DNA from: Desulfobulbaceae bacterium
GTDB lineage: Bacteria > Desulfobacterota > Desulfobulbia > Desulfobulbales > DAOVSZ01
Assembly: GCA_030627725.1 (NCBI GenBank)
Contig: DAOVSZ010000053.1
Span: 1-11,420 of the forward strand
Reading direction: 5' to 3'
DNA length: 11,420 bases
Positions within the stretch are counted from its first letter, which is position 1. Each line of letters begins with the position of its first letter. The translations under genes and the position numbers were made by a program. This document shows, one piece after another, positions 5,402-11,420 of the stretch. The notes under the pieces were generated by a model. The model was not told the origin of the DNA and did not search any database. It was given only the letters and a program-made list of their open reading frames with translations.

Positions 5402-7321
5402 CTACAAATCCAGATAAGTATATCCCTTCAACCCACGCTCATACTCATTCAGCAGCCGCATCGCCTCATTGGGACGCAGGCGGTCTTCCTTGATCGCCTG
5501 GTCAAACTGGGCCTTCATCTTCCGTGACAGGTCGTTTTCCGAATATTGGACAAGGGCCAGGACCTTCTCCATGGTCGTGCCCTCAATCGTTTCTTCAATA
5601 TAATAACCGGCATCCTCGTCTTCATCGAGAAAGATATGGACCTCGTTCACCCTTCCGAACAGGTTATGCAGATCACCCATGATGTCCTGATAGGCCCCGG
5701 TCAGAAAAATGCCGATGTAATAGGGCCTGCCGTTCATACTGTGCAGCGGCAGGGTATCCACCCCCTCTTCATAGAGATTGATAAACCTGGAGACCATTCC
5801 GTCCGAATCACATGTAATATCTGCAAGCGTCCCTTTCCTTTTCGGCTCGGAAGAAAGCCGGTGCAAGGGCATGATCGGAAAGAGCTGCCCGAACCCCCAA
5901 TGGTCGAGAAGGGACTGAAACACGCTGAAATTACAGAGATATTGGTCGCTGAAATTGCTTTCCAGCTCCAGTATTTCATCCGGCATGTAATCAGCGCCGC
6001 GGTAATGCTGCAGGACCTCCCAGCTGATCATCCAGAAGAGCTTTTCCACCTCCGCCTTGACCGCAAGATCTATAAGCCCCAACGAAAAGTGGTTCTGGGC
6101 CTCCTCTTTCAAGTGGAGCGCATCATGATATGCCTCAAGCGGATTGCCGGAGTTCATCTCACTGAGAGTCTCCCACGCCTCTTCGACCAGCTTGTGGTCG
6201 ACCTCAGGCGCCTTCGCAGGAAGAGATTCCGGCAGTTTCTTGATATGTCCGAACAGTTCCACAACCAGAACAGAATGGTATGCGACGACCGCCCGTCCGC
6301 TCTCGTTGACAATTACGGGATGAGGCGCCTCCTCCGCATCGCAGATATCCATGATGTTGTAGACAATGTCCCGGGCATATTCATTGAGCGAATAATTCAC
6401 CGAGGAATGAAAGGTGGTCCTGCTGCCGTCATAATCCACCCCCAACCCTCCGCCAACATCGATATATTCAAGATCGTGACCGATCTTGAAGAGCTTGCAG
6501 TAAACCATGGCCCCTTCCCGGACCGCTTTTTTTATCGTCAGGATATCCGGGATCTGAGAGCCGACGTGAAAATGGACCAGTTTCAGGCAGTCCGCCATAC
6601 CCGCTGCAGTCAGCAATCTGGAGGCCTCAAGAACCTCGTGGGTGCTCAAGCCGAACTTTGCATTTTCACCGCTGCTTTTTTCCCACTTGCCGCTCCCCCG
6701 GCTGGAAAGACGTATCCGAAGACCGATAAGAGGCGAAACCCCCATCTCCGCTGCCAGCGATATGATGTTCCTGATCTCATCAACCTTCTCAACCACCAGA
6801 AAGATCTTTTTGCCCAGCTTGAGGCCCATAAGAGCGGTCCTGATATAGCGGAGGTCCTTATAGCCATTGCAGACAATCAAACTCTCTCCATCTCTGTGGA
6901 TAGCCAGGGCCGCAAAGAGTTCCGGTTTGGAACCGACCTCAAGGCCGTAATGAAAAGGCGCCCCGGCATCAACGATCTCCTCGACCACCTCCCGCAGCTG
7001 ATTCACCTTGATCGGATAGACGCCACGGTAGAAAGAGCGGTATCCAAATTCACGGATAGCGTCGGCAAAGGCGTTGTTAATTCGTTCAACCCGGTTTCGC
7101 AGCAGATCCTGAAAACGGACCAGAAGCGGAAAATGGAGCTCCTGTTCAAGGGCCTCTTCAACAACGTTAACGATCGGGATGATGCCGCCCTTATCCTTGA
7201 GCGGCGCAACCGTCACCTTGCCGTCTTCGTTGATGTCAAAATACCTGAGTCCCCACCTGCCAATGCCGTAAAGCTCCCTGGCCTTTTCGATGGTCCATGT
7301 GTCATGGCTGTCCGTTTTCAA
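5402..7321 (-). CDS. speA: Biosynthetic arginine decarboxylase (PLP-dependent)
   Basis: 639 residues, the usual length for the SpeA family. It decarboxylates L-arginine to agmatine, the first step of the agmatine route to putrescine and spermidine. The N-terminal half is an alanine-racemase-like PLP barrel: the Schiff-base lysine is K105 in VYPIKVNQ, HFHVGSQ lies at 250-256, the phosphate-binding glycines in DVGGGLGVDYDGS at 288-300, and NESGRA at 339-344. The C-terminal half carries the catalytic DITCDSDG (C504, D505) and GAYQDIMGDLHNLFG (542-556). The start is TTG at 7321, supported by GAGGAG nine bases upstream; no in-frame ATG fits better before the upstream stop. It is divergent from the radical SAM gene with 170 bp between, and convergent with the 141-residue gene. 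No signal peptide is visible, so cytosolic. The same stretch is open for 629 codons on the plus strand, a compositional shadow. Confidence 0.96.
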   Translation of the reverse strand: MKTDSHDTWTIEKARELYGIGRWGLRYFDINEDGKVTVAPLKDKGGIIPIVNVVEEALEQELHFPLLVRFQDLLRNRVERINNAFADAIREFGYRSFYRGVYPIKVNQLREVVEEIVDAGAPFHYGLEVGSKPELFAALAIHRDGESLIVCNGYKDLRYIRTALMGLKLGKKIFLVVEKVDEIRNIISLAAEMGVSPLIGLRIRLSSRGSGKWEKSSGENAKFGLSTHEVLEASRLLTAAGMADCLKLVHFHVGSQIPDILTIKKAVREGAMVYCKLFKIGHDLEYIDVGGGLGVDYDGSRTTFHSSVNYSLNEYARDIVYNIMDICDAEEAPHPVIVNESGRAVVAYHSVLVVELFGHIKKLPESLPAKAPEVDHKLVEEAWETLSEMNSGNPLEAYHDALHLKEEAQNHFSLGLIDLAVKAEVEKLFWMISWEVLQHYRGADYMPDEILELESNFSDQYLCNFSVFQSLLDHWGFGQLFPIMPLHRLSSEPKRKGTLADITCDSDGMVSRFINLYEEGVDTLPLHSMNGRPYYIGIFLTGAYQDIMGDLHNLFGRVNEVHIFLDEDEDAGYYIEETIEGTTMEKVLALVQYSENDLSRKMKAQFDQAIKEDRLRPNEAMRLLNEYERGLKGYTYLDL

Positions 7322-7330
7322 CTTTTTATA

Positions 7331-7336
7331 CTCCTC
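7331..7336 (-). promoter_or_regulatory. Ribosome binding site that fixes a TTG start for speA
   Basis: On the minus strand GAGGAG is followed by nine bases (TATAAAAAG) and then TTG. This spacing supports the rare TTG codon as the true start, since no ATG is available in frame before the stop further upstream. Confidence 0.7.
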
Positions 7337-7411
7337 AAGCAGACATTTTCTATAAAGTGCCTGAACGGTGGGAAAGTAGCCGATTCTTCATCAATTGTCT
7401 ACGATCTCCTT

Positions 7412-7423
7412 TCTCATGTGAGA
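7412..7423. promoter_or_regulatory. 12-bp dyad in the divergent speA/radical SAM spacer
   Basis: TCTCA-TG-TGAGA is a perfect 5-bp inverted repeat about 90 bp upstream of speA and 69 bp upstream of the radical SAM gene start. Its size and position fit an operator shared by the two divergent genes, but no family-specific match is claimed and chance occurrence is possible. Confidence 0.3.
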
Positions 7424-7455
7424 CAGCCCCGGTGAACGGTTACCTGAGTTCTGCT

Positions 7456-7484
7456 TTGACGGATGGTCTCTTTTCTCTTATTGT
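7456..7484 (+). promoter_or_regulatory. Candidate promoter for the radical SAM gene, possibly leaderless
   Basis: TTGACG (7456-7461), a 17-bp spacer and TATTGT (7479-7484) resemble a sigma-70 promoter with one and two mismatches. The start codon at 7492 lies only seven bases after the -10 box, so transcription would begin at or next to the ATG. The absence of any Shine-Dalgarno there agrees with a leaderless mRNA. Confidence 0.4.
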
Positions 7485-7491
7485 ATGACCC

Positions 7492-8784
7492 ATGAAACAC
7501 CTCCATCCAGATACTATCCCATCTCTACTCTACGCAAACGCAGCAGGTGAAATCACCGACTTTCCCGACCTGAAAATGGCCGGCCGAAGCGGCAGCCGTT
7601 TCTCTCTGCCTGAAAAGGCTGATCTTATCCCGCTTCCCGAAGGAAGCGAACTCTTTGTTCTTCCAGGCAGGGACCCTGTCGGGATTGACCCGGCTGACGG
7701 AGATGCGGCAAGACTTGACATAAACCCGGTCAACCCGGATGAAGGGATCCAGGCGGTGGCGGCCTTTATGGCGCCGGCGCATACCGCGATTTTCTCCGCC
7801 TCCTACGAAAAACAGCACGCCGAAATACCACCGCTGCCTTTATTTGCTTATACTGCCGTGGGATGGCACGAAAACAGGTTCTGGGTCGCCGCCTTTCGGA
7901 GCGATCCTGACATGAGACAGGATGCAGACCGGTTTCAACCAGACCGGATCAAGACAAAGACGATCACAAAACTTAAAAAATTTCCCGACAACCGCCTTAT
8001 CCAACACCTTGGAAAATGCAGCCTTACCTACAGCTGTCCGGCAGCCAAAAACTACTTTTTAGGCAGGTGGGAGGCGCCCCTGCCCACTTCGCCTACATGT
8101 AATGCCGATTGTCTGGGATGTATATCTCTCCAGAAATCAGGATGCTGTCCCTCTACCCAGGACCGAATCCAATTTGTCCCAACCGCCGATGAAATCGTAC
8201 AGATCGCCGTCCCTCACTTAAACAAAGCAAAAAGACCGGTCGTCAGTTTCGGGCAGGGATGCGAGGGAGAACCCCTCCTGCAGGCAAAGACGATCGAAAA
8301 GGCCGTCCGCAAGATCAGACTGGAAACAGCAAAAGGAACCATCAACTTGAACACCAACGCGAGCCTTCCCGACGCTGTCGAACGGCTCGCACACGCAGGG
8401 CTCGACAGTATCCGAGTGAGCATCAACAGCGCCAGGAAAGAATTTCACAGCCGCTATTACCGGCCAAAGGGATTTGACTTTGCCGATGTCCTGGCCTCGA
8501 TCAAGGCGATGAAACAGAACAAAAAATTCGTCTCACTCAACTACTTCATCCTCCCTGGCTTTACCGACGATCCGGATGAGTTTACCGCCCTCTGCAAGCT
8601 GCTTGAACACTACGAACCGGACCTGATCCAACTTAGAAACCTGAACATGGACCCGGACTGGTACCTCACCGATCTGTTGCACGCGCCAAAACAGGACCCG
8701 ATGGGTATGCGAAACTGGCTGGATGAACTCAAGAGAAGGTTTCCCTCTTTGAAATTCGGTTATTTCAACCCTGCGCTGCGCTGA
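7492..8784 (+). CDS. Radical SAM protein with distinct N-terminal domain
   Basis: 430 residues. The radical SAM core begins near residue 195: C203-x3-C207-x2-C210 (in PTCNADCLGC) binds the 4Fe-4S cluster that cleaves S-adenosylmethionine, followed by GQGCEGEPLL (254-263), which resembles the family's GGEP motif for SAM amino-group binding, NLNTNAS (285-291) and further beta-alpha units (RVSINS at 308-313, SLNYFILPG at 348-356). Additional cysteines at 176, 182, 218 and 219 flank the core and might hold another metal site. Residues 1 to about 165 form a separate, mostly beta-rich-looking region that I do not recognise. The motif spacing and length differ from the AmmeMemoRadiSam radical SAM partner, so it is not assigned to that system despite the MEMO gene 1.1 kb downstream. 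Substrate unknown. The start lacks a Shine-Dalgarno; the divergent neighbour is speA, which may share regulation but gives no clear functional link. Confidence 0.88.
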   Translation: MKHLHPDTIPSLLYANAAGEITDFPDLKMAGRSGSRFSLPEKADLIPLPEGSELFVLPGRDPVGIDPADGDAARLDINPVNPDEGIQAVAAFMAPAHTAIFSASYEKQHAEIPPLPLFAYTAVGWHENRFWVAAFRSDPDMRQDADRFQPDRIKTKTITKLKKFPDNRLIQHLGKCSLTYSCPAAKNYFLGRWEAPLPTSPTCNADCLGCISLQKSGCCPSTQDRIQFVPTADEIVQIAVPHLNKAKRPVVSFGQGCEGEPLLQAKTIEKAVRKIRLETAKGTINLNTNASLPDAVERLAHAGLDSIRVSINSARKEFHSRYYRPKGFDFADVLASIKAMKQNKKFVSLNYFILPGFTDDPDEFTALCKLLEHYEPDLIQLRNLNMDPDWYLTDLLHAPKQDPMGMRNWLDELKRRFPSLKFGYFNPALR

Positions 8785-8858
8785 ATCTGCGTTTTTACGG
8801 TCTCACACATTCATCCTGTGACGTACCTCCACTGATTCAGAAAAATAACAATCCCCTC

Positions 8859-8890
8859 CAATTCGGTGGACAGGCAATGTCCGTGAATTG
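8859..8890. terminator. Hairpin in the convergent spacer, possible terminator
   Basis: CAATTC (8859-8864) pairs with GAATTG (8885-8890) and GGACA (8868-8872) with TGTCC (8878-8882), giving an 11-bp stem with a small internal loop and a GGCAA loop. It lies between the 3' ends of the radical SAM gene (plus) and the DtxR-type gene (minus). There is no T tract directly after it on the plus strand; on the minus strand a T-rich stretch (complement of 8841-8848) comes about 10 bases later. Termination is plausible from position but not canonical. Confidence 0.4.
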
Positions 8891-8934
8891 CTAAATGTCC
8901 TGCTGAACGCCACAATGCGCTATAGTGTTTCCTT

Positions 8935-9588
8935 TTATTCCGGGTTGACCCGCCAGACAAAGATATTCTTGACGATCTCCTCGTCCAAAGCAAGTTCGGT
9001 GTTTTCGAATTTGATTATAAAGGCGGGAAGGTTACGATGGACGGCGACGACAACGCCGGGGTTGAGCCCGAATGAGATCAGCTGATGAAAATGCGAGTGG
9101 TCACCGGGCTTGATGTACATGATCTTGCCGCTCTCACCGGCCTTAAGGTTGACAAGACTGGTCACTCCGGTGTCAACCTGTTTCAATTTTCTGCCGCAGC
9201 ACCGACCGGGAGAAATCGGTTTACCGTCAGGACAGATATCAGGATGTCCGAGAAGCGTACAGATCGCCTCTTCGACCTCAGGCAGCAGGGAATGCTCCAC
9301 CTTGCAGGCTATCTCTTCCATGCATGAATCTTTGAGCATGAGAATGCTGCTGACCAGGACCTCTGCAAGGCGATGTCTTCTGACAATCCCTTCGGCCTGA
9401 ATATTTCCTTTTTTCGAGAACAGGACCTTGTCTTCATTTCTGACGATCAACCCCTCACCTTCAAGTTCCTTCAGGTCGTTCTCTGTAAAGGAAACTGAAC
9501 AAATCCGGCTGATAGCCTCGACGCAATTCGCTCCCTGCTCTTCCGACTTCCAGATCGCTTCCATGATCTCATCTTGTTTTTCAGTCAT
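8935..9588 (-). CDS. DtxR-family iron-dependent transcriptional regulator with FeoA-like C-terminal domain
   Basis: 217 residues in the three-part DtxR layout. Residues 1-60 form a divergent winged helix; 68-128 form the metal-binding and dimerisation region with RRHRLAE (70-76), CKVEH (C95, E98, H99) and GHPDICPDGKPI (114-125); about 140-215 form an SH3/FeoA-like domain. The CxxEH pattern corresponds to the primary metal site of DtxR, and Cys rather than Glu at the first position favours iron over manganese (known for DtxR versus MntR). Expected role: repress iron uptake or related genes when ferrous iron is plentiful. Extra cysteines C119, C130 and C131 follow the metal site. The ATG is supported by AGGAAGAG about six bases upstream on the minus strand. 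No feoAB or siderophore gene is in the window, so targets are unknown. It is divergent from the MEMO-AMMECR1 gene with element B between them. No operator was identified with confidence. Confidence 0.88.
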   Translation of the reverse strand: MTEKQDEIMEAIWKSEEQGANCVEAISRICSVSFTENDLKELEGEGLIVRNEDKVLFSKKGNIQAEGIVRRHRLAEVLVSSILMLKDSCMEEIACKVEHSLLPEVEEAICTLLGHPDICPDGKPISPGRCCGRKLKQVDTGVTSLVNLKAGESGKIMYIKPGDHSHFHQLISFGLNPGVVVAVHRNLPAFIIKFENTELALDEEIVKNIFVWRVNPE

Positions 9589-9709
9589 AATTCTCTTCCT
9601 GGAATGAAATTTCCGTCTCTTGTTACTCTTTTTCTCTGTGGTGAAAATAGTTTTTTATGTGTAACTATTCAGATGTGCCCCAGATTTGAACAAGCAGGCC
9701 TGCGAGTCA

Positions 9710-9736
9710 GGTAAGCGGAGCAGAGCGAAGACTCCG
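9710..9736 (+). repeat. 27-bp nested repeat unit, copy 1
   Basis: Unit GGTAAGCGGAGC...GACTCCG, matching the second copy at 24 of 27 positions. CGGAG (9715-9719) and CTCCG (9732-9736) form a small stem. It is preceded by TCA and followed by A, as is copy 2. Confidence 0.85.
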
Positions 9737-9770
9737 ATAGCCCGCCTATGTGAGCAAGCCTGATCGTTCA

Positions 9771-9797
9771 GGTAAGCGGAGCGTAGCGGAGACTCCG
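9771..9797 (+). repeat. 27-bp nested repeat unit, copy 2
   Basis: Same unit as at 9710-9736 with three substitutions, again with CGGAG and CTCCG arms. Removing it leaves TTCA joined to AAGATGGGG, which is how element C reads (on its reverse strand) apart from no extra base, so C looks like the unoccupied site. Confidence 0.85.
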
Positions 9798-9832
9798 AAG
9801 ATGGGGTGCAGCTGAATAGTTACTTTTTTGAT

Positions 9833-9862
9833 TTGATATCTTTCTCCGGTATGGGGTATTAT
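9833..9862 (+). promoter_or_regulatory. Sigma-70-type promoter for the MEMO-AMMECR1 gene
   Basis: TTGATA (9833-9838), an 18-bp spacer and TATTAT (9857-9862), one mismatch in each box. Transcription would start near 9869, leaving a leader of about 14 nt with a weak GGTGA (9872-9876) ribosome site. The -35 box begins 10 bp after the end of element B, the same offset as downstream of element A. Confidence 0.55.
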
Positions 9863-9882
9863 TTTGGTACTGGTGAAATCCG

Positions 9883-11406
9883 ATGAAAAAATTAAGGAAA
9901 CAGTCTCTTCTTTCCCTCTCTCTTCTTTTGGTTGCTGGTTTTCTTCTCATTGGCCCGAATATGGCATGTGGAGAGGAGATTCGTAAGCCTGCCTGGGCTG
10001 GAAGTTTTTATCCGGCCGACAGTTCCAGGTTGAAGGAAATGATATCCTCTTTGACGGTTAAGGCAGGAAAGACACGCTTTGATCCGCCTGCCGGAAAAGC
10101 GCTCAAGGGATTGGTCCTTCCCCATGCCGGGTATATCTATTCGGGATATACCGCTGCCCATGCCTCACTGGTATTGAAAAAGGGGCAATTTAAGAAAGTT
10201 GTTCTCATTGGCCCGGACCATCGTGTCGGGTTCGTAAACGGCGCTATCGGTGATTTTGATTCGTACCAGACACCCTTTGGGCTGATCAGCCTGCATCCTG
10301 ATGCGGCGAAACTCAAAAACAGGTCCACGCTTTTTCGCGTCATTCCTGCCTCGGACCGGACTGAACATTCCCTTGAAGTGATTCTTCCCTTTCTGCAGTA
10401 CTATCTGAAAGAATTTCAACTGGTGCCAGTGGCCTTGGGAACAAGTAAGCCGGAGCAGATTGCAGCTGCCCTTCTGCCGATGCTTGACCGTGAAACCCTG
10501 TTGGTCATCAGTTCCGATCTCTCTCATTTCCTTTCGTATGAAAAAGCGGTTTCCCTGGACAGAGAAACTATTGCCATGATTTTAGGCTTGGAAGTTGATA
10601 AGATTGTTCACAGCACCAACCGGGCATGTGGCAAATTCCCCTTAGCGGTGTTGATGATGATTGCGCAAAAATATGGCTGGCAGCCGCAACTGCTGCACTA
10701 TTCCAACAGCGGTGACACCGCTGGGAACAGGTCGGGTGTTGTCGGATATACAGCAATTGCCTTTTATGGAGATACCATTATGAAGAACACGAAGAATTCC
10801 GTGCAGCAATTCAATGATGATCAGGGCCGGATTCTGGTAAAACTCGCCAGGAATACCATTCTGGAAAGGTTTGATGCGGAAAAGGCAAGGGCGATAGAAA
10901 AGAAAATGCAGCCGGAGATGACTGATACGGGCTTTCAGCGGCAGCGAGGCACCTTTGTCACTCTCAAGATAGGAGGCCAACTCCGCGGTTGTATCGGCAG
11001 CCTGACTGCAACTGAATCGGTCCTTGCCAGTGTGAAGCATAATGCGATTAATGCCGCGTTTCAGGACCCCAGGTTTGCGCCGCTCACCGAGGATGAACTG
11101 GAGAAGGTGCATATTGAGGTGAGTATCCTGACAGATCCTGAACCGATGGAATATAAAGATGGCCTTGATCTGGTTGCAAAGCTGCGCGCCAATGTTGACG
11201 GTGTGATCATCCGGAAAGGGTTTGCCAGCGCAACTTTTCTGCCCCAGGTCTGGGAGCAGTTGCCGCGTCCGGAGGATTTTCTCGGGCGCCTCTGCACCAA
11301 AGCAGGGCTTCCGCAGGATACATGGCAGCATTCAAAATTGGACGTCGAGATATACCAGGTCCAGTATTTTAATGAAGGTAACTATTCAGATGCACCCCAT
11401 CTTTGA
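9883..11406 (+). CDS. Exported MEMO1-AMMECR1 fusion (AmmeMemoRadiSam system A and B domains)
   Basis: 507 residues. Residues 1-29 look like a signal peptide: KKLRK, a hydrophobic stretch (about 8-24), then NMAC. The Cys at 29 could be a weak lipobox, although Asn at -3 is atypical. Residues about 33-295 are a MEMO domain: RKPAWAGSFYP (34-44), LPHAGY with H81, IGPDH with H113, SSDLSHF (210-216) and RACGKFP with C249. H81, H113 and C249 correspond to the metal-binding His, His and Cys of human MEMO1. Residues about 312-497 are an AMMECR1 domain with the hallmark LRGCIG (367-372) and HNAINAAFQDPRF (386-398). These are partners of the AmmeMemoRadiSam system, whose biochemical role is unresolved; the radical SAM third member is not in the window. 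The ATG at 9883 has a weak GGTGA site and a promoter upstream. The last nine residues (GNYSDAPHL) and the stop are encoded at the edge of or inside palindromic element C, so the native C-terminus was probably replaced or extended. Confidence 0.9.
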   Translation: MKKLRKQSLLSLSLLLVAGFLLIGPNMACGEEIRKPAWAGSFYPADSSRLKEMISSLTVKAGKTRFDPPAGKALKGLVLPHAGYIYSGYTAAHASLVLKKGQFKKVVLIGPDHRVGFVNGAIGDFDSYQTPFGLISLHPDAAKLKNRSTLFRVIPASDRTEHSLEVILPFLQYYLKEFQLVPVALGTSKPEQIAAALLPMLDRETLLVISSDLSHFLSYEKAVSLDRETIAMILGLEVDKIVHSTNRACGKFPLAVLMMIAQKYGWQPQLLHYSNSGDTAGNRSGVVGYTAIAFYGDTIMKNTKNSVQQFNDDQGRILVKLARNTILERFDAEKARAIEKKMQPEMTDTGFQRQRGTFVTLKIGGQLRGCIGSLTATESVLASVKHNAINAAFQDPRFAPLTEDELEKVHIEVSILTDPEPMEYKDGLDLVAKLRANVDGVIIRKGFASATFLPQVWEQLPRPEDFLGRLCTKAGLPQDTWQHSKLDVEIYQVQYFNEGNYSDAPHL

Positions 11407-11420
11407 ACGATCAGGACTGC
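11378..11420 (-). repeat. Palindromic element C, partial (cut by window end)
   Basis: Starts GTAACTATTCAGATGCACCCC and continues CATCTTTGAACGATCAGG. This is the reverse complement of the right arm of elements A and B (CCTGATCG...AGATGGGGTGC...GTTAC), so C lies in the opposite orientation; the other arm is beyond the window. It lacks the 27-bp insertion found in the same arm of B. Its first 29 bases overlap the 3' end of the MEMO-AMMECR1 gene, including the TGA stop. Confidence 0.83.

Larger units (their letters stand above)
9661..9823 (+). repeat. Palindromic intergenic element B (163 bp)
   Basis: Begins GTAACTATTCAG and ends with the perfect reverse complement CTGAATAGTTAC. Inside, the left arm CCCCAGAT...CAAGCAGGC and the right arm AAGCCTGATCG...AGATGGGG match elements A and C. 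It is 55 bp longer than A because it carries two 27-bp insertions (9710-9736 and 9771-9797). It fills more than half of the 294-bp divergent spacer between the DtxR-type gene and the MEMO-AMMECR1 gene; the rest of that spacer holds the dtxR leader and the downstream promoter. T-rich DNA flanks both ends (TTTTTTATGT on the left, T6 on the right). No open reading frame is evident inside it. Confidence 0.87.

Noticed and set aside
7339..7395. Short upstream peptide frame before speA on the minus strand (a 13-codon ATG frame)
   Set aside because: The nearest AGGAG is about 14 bases from its ATG and no arginine-rich or regulatory leader feature is present.
5546..7435. 629-codon open frame on the plus strand opposite speA
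   Set aside because: It is antisense to a gene with clear PLP-decarboxylase motifs over its whole length, its protein shows no recognisable domain, and long antisense frames are common opposite genes with this third-position bias.
10642..11331. 229-codon open frame on the minus strand opposite the AMMECR1 region
   Set aside because: No motif is visible and the plus strand encodes conserved MEMO and AMMECR1 signatures in the same stretch.
7492..11406. Radical SAM gene and MEMO-AMMECR1 gene as a complete AmmeMemoRadiSam cluster
   Set aside because: The genes are separated by a gene on the opposite strand, and the radical SAM protein has a CxxxCxxC core preceded by a long unrelated domain, unlike what I expect for the system's radical SAM member.

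Overview
The window looks like a chromosomal segment from a Gram-negative, anaerobic-type bacterium, most likely a Desulfobacterota (deltaproteobacterial, Desulfobulbales-like) lineage. This is inferred from gene content (hybrid histidine kinase with C-terminal receiver, DtxR-type iron regulator fused to a FeoA-like domain, long SpeA arginine decarboxylase, radical SAM enzyme, MEMO/AMMECR1 protein), moderate GC and AT-rich intergenic spacers. No rRNA, tRNA, CRISPR array, phage gene or transposase is visible.

Layout. 1-794 (+): 3' end of a hybrid sensor kinase. 837-4109 (+): an EndoQ-like PHP endonuclease fused in frame to a complete UvrD/Rep superfamily-1 helicase, with a putative sliding-clamp motif at the end of each half. 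4171-4665 (+): thioredoxin-fold protein with a CxxC pair and an unrecognised N-terminal region. The first two gaps each hold four copies of a 7-bp tandem repeat directly before the next start codon. 4700-4854: a repeat remnant and a 108-bp imperfect palindrome (element A), followed by a promoter and a 141-residue hypothetical gene (4951-5376). 5402-7321 (-): biosynthetic arginine decarboxylase, divergent from a radical SAM protein at 7492-8784 (+). 8935-9588 (-): DtxR-family regulator. 9661-9823: element B, a 163-bp relative of element A carrying two 27-bp insertions. 9883-11406 (+): predicted exported MEMO-AMMECR1 fusion whose last codons and stop lie inside a third element (C), cut by the window end.

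The main novelty candidates are the nuclease-helicase fusion, which suggests one polypeptide that nicks deaminated DNA and unwinds from the nick while tethered to the clamp, and the dispersed palindromic element family. Its copies share fixed asymmetric mismatches, sit next to promoters at the same spacing in two cases, and in one case supply a gene's C-terminus. The genes do not form one obvious pathway; the window reads as housekeeping and accessory genes separated by mobile or structured intergenic repeats.
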